Assembly (NCBI GenBank): GCA_027314825.1
Contig: DAHVAB010000058.1
Coordinates: forward strand, 1-10,337
Source of the DNA: Solirubrobacterales bacterium
Lineage (GTDB): Bacteria; Actinomycetota; Thermoleophilia; Solirubrobacterales; Solirubrobacteraceae
DNA: 10,337 nt
Direction of reading: 5' to 3'
Numbering within the stretch: the stretch's first letter is position 1; every line of letters starts with the position of its first letter. Below, one piece after another: positions 1 through 6,794 of the stretch. The notes beneath the pieces are model-generated. The model was not told the origin of the DNA. It searched no databases and worked only from the letters and a program-made list of their open reading frames with translations. A program made the translations under genes and the position numbers.

Positions 1-1187
1 GGCTCATCGTCGCCGCACACATAGACGGTCGCCTCGTGGTTGAGGTGGTGCTCCAAACGCTCGTGATGGCGGGCGCCCCACTCCCTGAGCTGCAGCGCCG
101 TCAGCAGCGGCGAGTACCCGCGATTGCCAGCCACGATGAAGCCCCGAACGAAGTCGTTGGCGGGGTCGGTCTCATAGAACTGGCGTGAGGACACGACGCC
201 CACGGTTCCCGCATAGGACTCGGTGGGCGCCTGGAAACGACCGGCGACGAGCGTCTGCGCGTGCACCATGAAGTTGCGTCCCACCTGACCGCTGCTGTTT
301 GCCAGGCCGTCCGGGTGACTGCTGGACGCCGACATCAGCAGCAGACGCGGCGAGCCGATGCCGCCGGCACAGACGACGACGCGACGAGCCCGCTGCTCTT
401 GCAGGCGTCCGTCCGCGTCGTAGTACTCAACGCCGCACGCGCTTCCGGCGCGATCGAGCACGATCCGCCGCACACGGGCGCGGACGCGCAGCTGCGCACC
501 CTGCGCAAGCGCCTGCGGCCAGTAGGTCACGTCGGCCGAGGAGAGCGAATGCTGAGGACAGCCGAAGGCGCACTGGCTCCGGTTCCTGCAGGCAGGCCGG
601 CCGCGGTAGTCGCGACTGACGATCGCGCTGTCCTGAGGCCACCAGTACCAGCCGAGCCTCTCGAATCCTTCGGCCCAGCGGCGACCCACGATGCCCATCG
701 CGTTGGGTGGCAGCGGCAGTGGAGCCCGGGCGGGGCCGGTCGGATCGCCGGCGAGTCCGGAGACGCCCACCTCACGCTCGTTGATCTCGTAGTAGGGCTC
801 GAGATCCTCATAGGAGATGGGCCAGTCCACGCCGAAGTCGTCGAGGGTGCGCGCGCGGAAATCAGATGGTTGAAGCCGCCAGTACTGGGCGCCGAAGCCG
901 ATCGTGCTGCCGCCGACCGCGCAGTACATGAACGGGTCGACCGGATTGTCTCCGAGATTTCGCACAGAGAAGTCGACATCCCGCGCGCGAACCGAGGGAG
1001 CTGGATTCCAGTAGTGGCGGCCTCGCAGCTCCCAGTCGAGATGGGCCTTGGGTATCGACTCCGGCGGCACCCAGTCACCCTCCTCCAAGCAGAGCACGCT
1101 GGCACCGCGTGAGGCCAGCCGCCAGCTGAGCGCCGCTCCCGCCGCGCCCGCTCCAATCACCAGCACGTCCGGCTCGAGGTCTCTCAT
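1..1187 (-). CDS. GMC-type FAD-dependent dehydrogenase, large subunit (3' end beyond left edge)
   Basis: This is a flavin dehydrogenase of the GMC / gluconate 2-dehydrogenase large-subunit type, expected to oxidise an alcohol, sugar or polyol. About 395 codons are visible and the C-terminus, with the catalytic His region, lies beyond the left edge. The N-terminus carries a dinucleotide-binding motif GAGAAG (residues 12-17) and a Glu near residue 35 suited to the FAD ribose. A GGSTIGFGAQYWR segment (92-104) matches the GMC flavin-attachment region. Residues 198-211 read PACRNRSQCAFGCP; the Cys pattern 200/206/210 resembles the [3Fe-4S] ligand pattern of bacterial FAD-glucose dehydrogenase alpha subunits as I remember it. 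ATG at 1187 overlaps the stop of the small-subunit gene (ATGA), and GGGAG lies 8 bases upstream, so the start is firm. No signal peptide is visible, as usual for large subunits that are exported by a partner. The family call is secure; the substrate is unknown. Confidence 0.88.
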   Translation of the reverse strand, partial: MRDLEPDVLVIGAGAAGAALSWRLASRGASVLCLEEGDWVPPESIPKAHLDWELRGRHYWNPAPSVRARDVDFSVRNLGDNPVDPFMYCAVGGSTIGFGAQYWRLQPSDFRARTLDDFGVDWPISYEDLEPYYEINEREVGVSGLAGDPTGPARAPLPLPPNAMGIVGRRWAEGFERLGWYWWPQDSAIVSRDYRGRPACRNRSQCAFGCPQHSLSSADVTYWPQALAQGAQLRVRARVRRIVLDRAGSACGVEYYDADGRLQEQRARRVVVCAGGIGSPRLLLMSASSSHPDGLANSSGQVGRNFMVHAQTLVAGRFQAPTESYAGTVGVVSSRQFYETDPANDFVRGFIVAGNRGYSPLLTALQLREWGARHHERLEHHLNHEATVYVCGDDE

Positions 1188-1768
1188 CGTGTCAACTCCC
1201 TAAACGCAGATGGCAGCGTCTTCACGCGCGCGAGTAACGCCTCGTCGAACGGCTCCAACGCGGAGCCCTCGACGGGCGCCAGCACCTGAAAGCCGGTTCG
1301 CGGCTCGATCGCCTCGAGCACCGGACCGGCGCAGTAATAGCCCTCGAACACCAGCTCGAGCACCAGATCGAAGAGTGCGCCCTCGGCTCCCGACTCCAGC
1401 GCACCCAGTATCTCCGTGCGCTCGTGCATCCCGCATGCGGCGAACCCACCGGCGGTGCTCTCCTGCGCCTGCCGCTCGACTACCTCTATCGCGCGCAGCA
1501 GCAGCATGCGCAGCAGCGGCGAGCGCGCGGCGCAGTTGTCGGCGTACATGTGCGCGCCGACCTGCGCCGCCGACGGCCATCTCCCCTCACCGGGTATCAG
1601 ACAGTCCGCCCACGCCGCCAGGGCTTGCTGTTCGCGCTCGCTGAGCAGCAGGAAGTCATGCACCTCCTCTAATGGCACATATGTGCGCCCGAACTCATGG
1701 CCGTACTCCATCTCGGGCCCCTGCCCAGGAGTCGCCTCAATTGGCGGCCGCGTTCGATCAAATGCCAT
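1184..1768 (-). CDS. gluconate 2-dehydrogenase subunit 3-like small subunit
   Basis: This 194-residue protein resembles the gluconate 2-dehydrogenase subunit 3 family, the small partner of flavin dehydrogenase large subunits. The recognisable part is LSEREQQALAAWADCLIPG (about 42-60) followed by WPSAAQVG (64-71), matching the family's usual leucine-rich helix, the D-x-x-IP turn and PSA-x-x-aG. The rest is mostly helical and Glu/Ala/Leu rich. I chose ATG at 1768 because AAGGGAG lies about 8-14 bases upstream; a GTG at 1810 would add 14 residues and lengthen the overlap with the aldehyde dehydrogenase gene. The gene overlaps that gene's stop by 11 bases and the GMC gene by 4, so the two subunits should be made together. 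Known members usually carry a Tat twin-arginine leader that exports the complex. Here the first 40 residues are charged and show no RR motif or hydrophobic segment, so this complex may stay in the cytoplasm. Confidence 0.78.
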   Translation of the reverse strand: MAFDRTRPPIEATPGQGPEMEYGHEFGRTYVPLEEVHDFLLLSEREQQALAAWADCLIPGEGRWPSAAQVGAHMYADNCAARSPLLRMLLLRAIEVVERQAQESTAGGFAACGMHERTEILGALESGAEGALFDLVLELVFEGYYCAGPVLEAIEPRTGFQVLAPVEGSALEPFDEALLARVKTLPSAFRELTR

Positions 1769-3239
1769 CCTGGGCACTCCCTTCGATCTCGCCGAAGTGA
1801 TGGTAGACACTGCGCAACTGCGTATATCCCAGTAACCCGTAGAGCCCGTCCTCGCCGCCTATCCCAGACCGGCGGTGACCGGAGTGATATGCCTGCAGCG
1901 CCTCGCCAATCCCCCGATTTATGTACAACTCGCCACAGCGCAGATCGCGTGCAGCGCGCATCGCGTGCTGGTAGTTGCGGGTGTACAGGTATGCCGAGAG
2001 CCCGTAGGGGGAGGCGTTGGTCAGCTCGATCGCCTCCTGCAGCGACTCGATGGCGACGATCGGCGTCACCGGACCGAAGACCTCATCGCCGGCAACTGGC
2101 ATCTGCGCATCGACGCCGCCGAGCACGACCGGCGAGAACCAGTAGCCGGGACCGCGCGAGTCATCCCGCCCGCCGGCCAGCAAGGGCTGCGCGCCGGCGG
2201 CGAGCGCGCCGTCCACGGCTGCCTGCACCTTCGCCAGATGCCCCTCGCTGACCAACGGGCCGATATCCGCATCCTCGCGAGGATCGCCCACGCGCAGCGC
2301 GGAGGCCGCTCGTACGTAGCGCTCGGAGAACGCGTCAAGCACCTCCCGCTCGACATAGACCACCTCCGCCGAGGTGCACACCTGGCCTCCGTTGAGATGG
2401 CGCGCGCCGAGCACCTGCTGCACGGCCGCCGGCAGGTCGGCGTCCGCTAGGACGATCGCCGGAGCCTTGCCGCCGAGCTCGAGCGACACGCGCGTCAGGT
2501 TCTCGGCGACGTCGGCGAGAATCTGCGTGCCGGCACGCGTGCTGCCGGTCATGCTCACCATGTCCACGCCCGGATGGCCGACCAGGGCACGGCCGGTATC
2601 AGGGCCGCCACAGACCAGGTTGAGCACGCCATCCGGAAATCCCGCCTCAGCCGCCAGCGCGGTCACGGCGAGCGCTGAGAGCGGCGTCAACTCGCTCGGC
2701 TTGGCTACGACGGTGTTGCCTGCCAGCAAGGCGGGCGCGACCTTGCGCGCGAGCATCGCGAGCGGAAAGTTCCAGGCGCAGATCGCCGCCACGGTGCCCA
2801 CGGGCACCCGGATCACATTGATGACTTCGTCCGGCTGATCTGCCGGCAGCACATCGCCCTGCAGCCGCAGCGCCCACTCCGCGGTGTAACGCAGGATGGC
2901 GACGGCGAATCCGACCTCGCCGGCCGCCTGAGAGATCGGCTTGCCGACCTCGGCGGTCACCGTCGCAGCCAAGCGCTCGCCGTCGGCCTCGATCCGGTCG
3001 GCCAGCGCCCGCAGCAGCTGGGCGCGCTCCAGCGCAGGGCGGCGACCCCAGGGCTCCTGCGCCGCCCGGGCGGCGCCAACCGCGGCCGCAACCTCGGCCG
3101 GGGTGGCGTCGGGGACGGTTGCGATCGCCCGCCCGTGGGTAGGATCGTGGATCTCGCGCCCCGCGCCCGCCGAGGCCAGCCACTCCCCGGCGATGAAGTT
3201 GGTCCGCTGCGCCGGTGCAGGGGAGGCCGTCCGGCTCAT
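1758..3239 (-). CDS. NAD(P)-dependent aldehyde dehydrogenase, AldA (lactaldehyde/glycolaldehyde dehydrogenase)-like
   Basis: This is a complete 493-residue member of the aldehyde dehydrogenase superfamily, which oxidises an aldehyde to its acid with NAD(P)+ in the cytoplasm. The catalytic set is intact: oxyanion Asn157 in AWNFP, cofactor Lys180 in KPSE, general base Glu254 in LELGGKAP, and nucleophile Cys288 in GGQVCTS. The Rossmann loop reads SMTGSTRAG (229-237). The C-terminal part, with ELYINRG and then HRRSGIGGEDGLYGL, is like E. coli AldA as I recall it, which acts on lactaldehyde and glycolaldehyde; betaine- or succinate-semialdehyde-type activity cannot be excluded. ATG at 3239 overlaps the stop of the MmgE/PrpD gene (ATGA), and its own end overlaps the next gene by 11 bases, placing it second in a four-gene operon. 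In this context it probably removes the aldehyde made by the nearby aldolase or by the flavin dehydrogenase. The family call is certain; the substrate is inferred. Confidence 0.95.
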   Translation of the reverse strand: MSRTASPAPAQRTNFIAGEWLASAGAGREIHDPTHGRAIATVPDATPAEVAAAVGAARAAQEPWGRRPALERAQLLRALADRIEADGERLAATVTAEVGKPISQAAGEVGFAVAILRYTAEWALRLQGDVLPADQPDEVINVIRVPVGTVAAICAWNFPLAMLARKVAPALLAGNTVVAKPSELTPLSALAVTALAAEAGFPDGVLNLVCGGPDTGRALVGHPGVDMVSMTGSTRAGTQILADVAENLTRVSLELGGKAPAIVLADADLPAAVQQVLGARHLNGGQVCTSAEVVYVEREVLDAFSERYVRAASALRVGDPREDADIGPLVSEGHLAKVQAAVDGALAAGAQPLLAGGRDDSRGPGYWFSPVVLGGVDAQMPVAGDEVFGPVTPIVAIESLQEAIELTNASPYGLSAYLYTRNYQHAMRAARDLRCGELYINRGIGEALQAYHSGHRRSGIGGEDGLYGLLGYTQLRSVYHHFGEIEGSAQDGI

Positions 3240-4630
3240 CTCGCCGGCTCGTCGAGGACCATCTCTTCGACCAGGCTCGCCACGTCGACAAGCTGCTCGA
3301 TGCGTCGCAGCCGATCGAGGACCCGCTCAGCCTGCGAGTCGGAGTAGTTGTTCGCGGCCGCGCCCCGATAGATCTCTTCAACCTCCGGCAAGCCCAGCCG
3401 ATAGTCACGGCCTTCGGTGTCGGCGTCGAAGCGCAGCTCGCGGCCGCCGCTGCTGCGCACGAGGATCCGCGCGGTCATCAACCCGCCGCCGCCACTGATC
3501 TGAGTGCGCTCGAGCAGGCCGAGGATGTCCGGCGCCGCTATGTCTTCAGTATCCGTGAGCGTAAGGGTGCCGCGCCGCAGCATCGAGGCCACGCAGAATC
3601 CGCTGGCGCCGAGTGCACTGTCGCGATCCGCGAACGGCGGCTCGTTGCGTCCGCCCGACGCCTCGGCGAACGTGCCGATCTGCAGCTCCACCGATTCGAT
3701 GCTCGCAGGGTCGAAGCCGTCGGTTTCCCGGATCCGCTTGGCTCCGTCGACGAGCGACTGGTTGAAGAAGTACACGGGATACGGCTTGTAGATCAGCTCA
3801 GTCGCCGCCCAGACCCGACCGAGCCGCCCCCCCACGTCCGCGACGACGTCGTGCGCCGCCAACCGATCGCGGGCCACCCCGCCGAAGAGCTGGTAGAAGC
3901 CCGCATGCCCCTCGAAGGCGGTCGGTGCCGCGACCGCCCCTTGGCGTGCGAGGGCGACTGCGAGGTAGCCGCTCACGGAGGAGTGCGGAACCGTGAAGTG
4001 GTACTCATTGGTACCCACATGCACGCACTCCGAGAGCCCGCCTGTCAAGTTGGCCGCGAGGCCGAGCGCATTGGCGGTGCTGGCAGCATCGAGGCCGGCG
4101 AGCTTGGCTCCCGCGGCGGCGGCGCCGATCGTGCCGTAAACGGCGGGCCCGAAGCAGTTGTCGACCTTCACGTTCGGCGTCAGCTCCATGCTCGCACAGG
4201 CGACGGTGACCTCGATGCCGGCGATCAAGGCCTCCAGCAGTCGTTCGCCGGAGCTGTGCAGACGCTCCCCGAGCGTGAGCAGGAGCGGCACGGTGGTCTC
4301 GGCCGGGTGGGTGCCGCTCGCGATGTGAGTCTCCTCCTGGCTCAGCGTGTTGAAGAGCGAGGTGTTCGGCAGCAGCGCGAGCATCGGGGCCGTCTTGACC
4401 CCGGCCATGAGCACGCTCGCCGGCCCGCTCGCCTGCTCCTCCCTGACGACCTCAATGCCTCGCTGCACGTCGGGCAGCCGATAGGCCGCCGCAGCCGTTC
4501 CCACCGAGTTGATCAGGGCCTTGCGCGCGGCGTCGCGGACCTCGGGCGGCACGGTCGCGATGTCGAGCTCCGCAACCCAGCGCGCGATGGCGCTCGAAAG
4601 CGTTGCGGGCGAGTCGGCTGCAATCACCAT
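3236..4630 (-). CDS. MmgE/PrpD-family protein with atypical active-site residues
   Basis: This 464-residue protein has the layout of the MmgE/PrpD family, which includes 2-methylcitrate dehydratase, cis-aconitate decarboxylase and iminodisuccinate epimerase. Recognisable parts are the N-terminal helical region, the THPAETTVP segment (107-115) before a leucine-rich helix and GIEV (138-141), the GTIGAAAAGAKLAGL helix (166-180), a VPHSSVSGYLAVALARQG helix (214-231), FEGHAGFYQLF (239-249), and YKPYP (281-285) starting the second domain. The segment that usually reads like DFDDT is SQEET (97-101), the usual GFHPTG reads CFGPAV (159-164), and no His follows YKPYP where many members have one. Thr101 and His108 are kept. 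The reaction is therefore uncertain. ATG at 4630 has GAAGGATGG just upstream. It is the first gene of the operon and faces the divergent regulatory region; its stop overlaps the aldehyde dehydrogenase start. The family assignment is good; function is open. Confidence 0.85.
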   Translation of the reverse strand: MVIAADSPATLSSAIARWVAELDIATVPPEVRDAARKALINSVGTAAAAYRLPDVQRGIEVVREEQASGPASVLMAGVKTAPMLALLPNTSLFNTLSQEETHIASGTHPAETTVPLLLTLGERLHSSGERLLEALIAGIEVTVACASMELTPNVKVDNCFGPAVYGTIGAAAAGAKLAGLDAASTANALGLAANLTGGLSECVHVGTNEYHFTVPHSSVSGYLAVALARQGAVAAPTAFEGHAGFYQLFGGVARDRLAAHDVVADVGGRLGRVWAATELIYKPYPVYFFNQSLVDGAKRIRETDGFDPASIESVELQIGTFAEASGGRNEPPFADRDSALGASGFCVASMLRRGTLTLTDTEDIAAPDILGLLERTQISGGGGLMTARILVRSSGGRELRFDADTEGRDYRLGLPEVEEIYRGAAANNYSDSQAERVLDRLRRIEQLVDVASLVEEMVLDEPAR

Positions 4631-4668
4631 TCCATCCTTCCCTCGAAGCCCTCACACCCGTGAAGGCG

Positions 4669-4703
4669 CCATGGACATACGTATGCATAATATATCCCCA
4701 TGG
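4669..4703. promoter_or_regulatory. putative divergent promoter/operator: AT-rich palindromic island
   Basis: In a GC-rich surrounding, 4675-4697 is about 70% A+T. It contains a perfect 10-base palindrome CATACGTATG (4676-4685), an overlapping 8-base palindrome TATGCATA (4682-4689), and it is bracketed by two CCATGG boxes (4669-4674 and 4698-4703) whose midpoint falls almost on TATGCATA. On the minus strand TATATT (4694-4689) or TATTAT (4692-4687) could serve as a -10 element, giving a leader of roughly 50 bases before the MmgE/PrpD start at 4630. On the plus strand CATAAT (4686-4691) is a possible -10 for the aldolase gene. I found no convincing -35 on either strand. The dyad symmetry suits a dimeric repressor of the GntR or a similar class, but no regulator gene is in the window. 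Confidence 0.5.
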
Positions 4704-4729
4704 TCTGCGCGTCCGTCTCACGCCCCCCT

Positions 4730-4759
4730 CGTCCCCCGCACAGCCGTCCCCCGCACGCC
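4730..4759. repeat. two tandem copies of a 15-base C-rich repeat
   Basis: CGTCCCCCGCAC occurs exactly at 4730-4741 and again at 4745-4756; counting the following three bases, two 15-base units match at 13 of 15 positions. They lie between the palindromic island and the aldolase start. They could be a second regulatory site in the aldolase leader or a chance replication-slippage product; the sequence does not decide this. Confidence 0.4.
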
Positions 4760-4764
4760 TCTCT

Positions 4765-4783
4765 GCGCCGCCGCTCGCGGCGC
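4765..4783 (+). other. GC-rich hairpin in the aldolase leader
   Basis: GCGCCGC (4765-4771) and GCGGCGC (4777-4783) are exact inverted repeats separated by five bases, giving a seven-pair GC-only stem. It lies 48 bases before the aldolase start. No T-run follows, so it is not a typical intrinsic terminator. It may simply reflect base composition. Confidence 0.3.
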
Positions 4784-4830
4784 GCTGCGCGCGACATCGA
4801 CGCCGCCACCACTCCACGACGTGAGCGAAC

Positions 4831-5619
4831 GTGGACGTGCGCATCCGTGAAGCTGCGGTGGCCCGCGTGAGACCGCGGGAGTCCCACGCGACGCTGGACC
4901 TCTCCGGAACGAACGTCGGCCTGTTCCTGAAGATCCCCTCCACGCAGACGCTCGACATCGTGGCCTCCGCGGGCCTCGACTTCGGCGTCCTGGACCTCGA
5001 GCATTCGCAGCTGAGCGAAGCAGACGCGATCCGCCTCGCGACTCACGCGGAGGCGATCGGCTTCCCGGTGCTGGCGCGCATCTCGGAGCTCGATCGCGGC
5101 GGCATCAACCGCCTGCTGGAGGCGGGCGCATGCGGCATCCAACTCTCCACGGTGCGCAACGCGGCGCAGGTCCGTGAGCTTCTGGCAGCCACCCGCTACT
5201 CCCCCGAGGGATCCCGCTCCATCAGCCTCACCCATGCCCGCTCCCGCTACGGGAAGATGACTATGCGCGACTATCTTGATGCCGAGCGATCACACCATCC
5301 GATCATCGTCGCCCAGATCGAGACCGCCGAGACCGACGACCCGCTCCAGGAGATAATCGCCGCCGGGGCCGACGTCCTGTTCATCGGCCCGTCCGACCTG
5401 GCCGCCGACTTGTCGCTGGACGAGCAGGCCATACAGCGACGGGTGCAGGAGATCACCGGGGCGGTGCTTGCCTCCACGGTCGCCCTCGGCGCGCTCGGCC
5501 TGCCCGATCCGCGCATCCGCTACCGGGTGATCGGGAGCGATCTCACACTGATGCGCAGCTGCACCGAAGTCGCCGTCGCGACGGAGCGAGCGCGTCTTCG
5601 CGACGCGGAGTCCGGGTAG
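4831..5619 (+). CDS. HpcH/HpaI-family metal-dependent (class II) aldolase
   Basis: This 262-residue protein belongs to the HpcH/HpaI aldolase family, TIM-barrel enzymes that use a divalent metal to cleave 4-hydroxy-2-oxoacids into pyruvate (or a related oxoacid) and an aldehyde. The four residues known from E. coli HpaI are all present in the expected spacing: His58 in DLEHS, Arg83 in LARIS, metal ligand Glu164 in AQIETAE, and metal ligand Asp189 in FIGPSDLAADL. GAGACGIQL (97-105 region) matches the barrel strand that reads GAqtliiP in relatives. The length is normal. An in-frame TGA at 4822-4824 rules out an upstream start; GTG at 4831 is the first candidate, with GTG at 4858 and 4867 as alternatives, and none has a strong ribosome binding site. 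It is transcribed away from the MmgE/PrpD operon, so a shared regulator is plausible. Relatives include HpaI, GarL and RhmA; RhmA releases lactaldehyde, which would suit the AldA-like neighbour. The exact substrate is not known. Confidence 0.9.
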   Translation: MDVRIREAAVARVRPRESHATLDLSGTNVGLFLKIPSTQTLDIVASAGLDFGVLDLEHSQLSEADAIRLATHAEAIGFPVLARISELDRGGINRLLEAGACGIQLSTVRNAAQVRELLAATRYSPEGSRSISLTHARSRYGKMTMRDYLDAERSHHPIIVAQIETAETDDPLQEIIAAGADVLFIGPSDLAADLSLDEQAIQRRVQEITGAVLASTVALGALGLPDPRIRYRVIGSDLTLMRSCTEVAVATERARLRDAESG

Positions 5620-5643
5620 TGGGCCCTGAGTAGTGGGCCCTGC
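5616..5643. repeat. 14-base tandem duplication over the aldolase stop codon
   Basis: Two adjacent 14-base units (5616-5629 and 5630-5643) differ only at the last base: GTAGTGGGCCCTGA and GTAGTGGGCCCTGC. The first unit contains the aldolase stop TAG (5617-5619), and the second repeats that TAG in the 3' flank. This looks like a recent slippage duplication. Confidence 0.75.
5621..5640. terminator. possible bidirectional terminator hairpin between convergent genes
   Basis: GGGCCC at 5621-5626 and GGGCCC at 5635-5640 can pair as a six-base GC-only stem with an eight-base loop. It begins two bases after the aldolase stop and lies 36 bases beyond the hpnH stop, where two convergent transcription units need to end. 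There is no T-tract on either strand, which is common among proposed actinobacterial terminators but leaves the call uncertain. Each GGGCCC is also self-complementary, so alternative pairings exist. Confidence 0.35.
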
Positions 5644-5675
5644 CTACATGCCGCGACGACTGGGAGCGACGCCCG

Positions 5676-6677
5676 TCAAGACACCATCGCCCGCAGCGAC
5701 TGCTTGATCGACTTGGTGGTCTGAAGCACCGCTGTCGGCTCGTAGCCGCAGTGAGCCATGCAGTTCTCGCACCGGGGATCCTTGCCGCGGCCGTAGGAGC
5801 TCCAGTCCGTAGTCTCCAGCAGCTCCTTATACGTCTTCGCGTACCCATCCGACATCAGGTAGCAGGGCCGCTGCCACCCGAACAGGGAGTAGCTGGGAAT
5901 CCCCCAGGCGGTGCAGTCGAATTCGGCCTTGCCTTCCAGGAAGTCGAGGAACAGCGGGCTGTGATTCAGCCGCCACTTCTTGCGACGACCTTCGGAGAAG
6001 GCCTCGCTGAAGAGCTCGCGCGTCTGCCTGACACCCAGGAAGTGCTCCTGGTCGGGCGCCTTCTCGTAGGCGTAGGCGGGAGAGATCATCATCTCGTCGA
6101 CTTCGAGGTCGTCGTTCAGGAAGTCGAGGACCTCGCGGATCGTCTTCGGCGAGTCCTGCGTAAAGAACGTCGTGTTCGTCGTCACCTTGAACCCCGCCGC
6201 CTTCGCCGTCCGGATCGCCGAGACCGCCTTCTCGAAGACGCCCTCCCTTTCCACCGAGGCATCGTGGCGCTCCTTCAGGCCATCCATGTGCACCGCCCAG
6301 GAGAAGTAGGGGCTCGGCTTGAAGTTCGAGAGCTTCTTCTCCAGCAGCAGGGCGTTCGTGCACAGATACACGAACCGCTTGCGCTTGACCAGCTCCTCCA
6401 CGATCAGATGGATCTCCGGGTGTATCAACGGCTCGCCGCCGGCAATCGAGACCATCGGCGCGCCGGACTCCTCGATCGCCTCGACGGCCTGCGCCACCGG
6501 CATCCGCCGCCGCAGCACATGATCGGGATGCTGGATCTTCCCGCATCCGGCACAGGCGAGATTGCATTGAAACAGCGGCTCCAGCTCGACGATCAGCGGA
6601 AACCTCTCGCGTTTTGCCAAGCGCTGGCGCGCCAGGTAGGCGCCCATCCGCGTGCGCTGCCTGATCGAGATCGCCAT
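5676..6677 (-). CDS. hpnH: HpnH, radical SAM adenosylhopane synthase
   Basis: HpnH joins the 5'-deoxyadenosyl radical from S-adenosylmethionine to diploptene, making adenosylhopane, the first step toward C35 bacteriohopanepolyols. The 333-residue protein has the radical SAM cluster motif C38-NLA-C42-AG-C45 following LIVELEPLFQ, and SIAGGEP (77-83) for SAM binding. Cys106 in YLCTNA sits at the residue number reported, to my memory, as important for finishing the reaction in the Streptomyces enzyme. The C-terminal region, typical of this family, keeps three further Cys (303, 306, 310) in RCENCMAHCGYEP. Start ATG 6677 has GAGGGTGAG about 7-15 bases upstream. It is the last gene of the operon, 117 bases after hpnG, the widest gap in the cluster. 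A weak -10-like TACACT (6753-6748, minus strand) lies in that gap, so a secondary promoter is possible. Identification is very secure. Confidence 0.97.
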   Translation of the reverse strand: MAISIRQRTRMGAYLARQRLAKRERFPLIVELEPLFQCNLACAGCGKIQHPDHVLRRRMPVAQAVEAIEESGAPMVSIAGGEPLIHPEIHLIVEELVKRKRFVYLCTNALLLEKKLSNFKPSPYFSWAVHMDGLKERHDASVEREGVFEKAVSAIRTAKAAGFKVTTNTTFFTQDSPKTIREVLDFLNDDLEVDEMMISPAYAYEKAPDQEHFLGVRQTRELFSEAFSEGRRKKWRLNHSPLFLDFLEGKAEFDCTAWGIPSYSLFGWQRPCYLMSDGYAKTYKELLETTDWSSYGRGKDPRCENCMAHCGYEPTAVLQTTKSIKQSLRAMVS

Positions 6678-6794
6678 CTGACGCTCACCCTCGCTTTCGC
6701 CGCCGACGTGACACCGCAGCGGGCCCGTGGCGGGCGCCGCCTCCGACAGTGTATGAAACCGGCCCGGGCGAGCGGGTCCGCCCTGCCGCCGCGC

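Noticed and set aside
261..1112. A 283-codon plus-strand frame opposite the GMC dehydrogenase
   Set aside because: The minus strand encodes clear FAD-binding motifs across the same bases, while the plus-strand translation has no recognisable feature.
1769..1810. Longer start (GTG 1810) for the small-subunit gene, considered as a source of a Tat leader
   Set aside because: The added 14 residues contain no twin-arginine motif or hydrophobic stretch, and the ATG at 1768 has a good ribosome binding site.
3215..4663. A 482-codon plus-strand frame opposite the MmgE/PrpD gene
   Set aside because: It mirrors the whole of a recognisable gene, has an Arg/His/Gly-rich composition and no family motif. 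It is a shadow frame.
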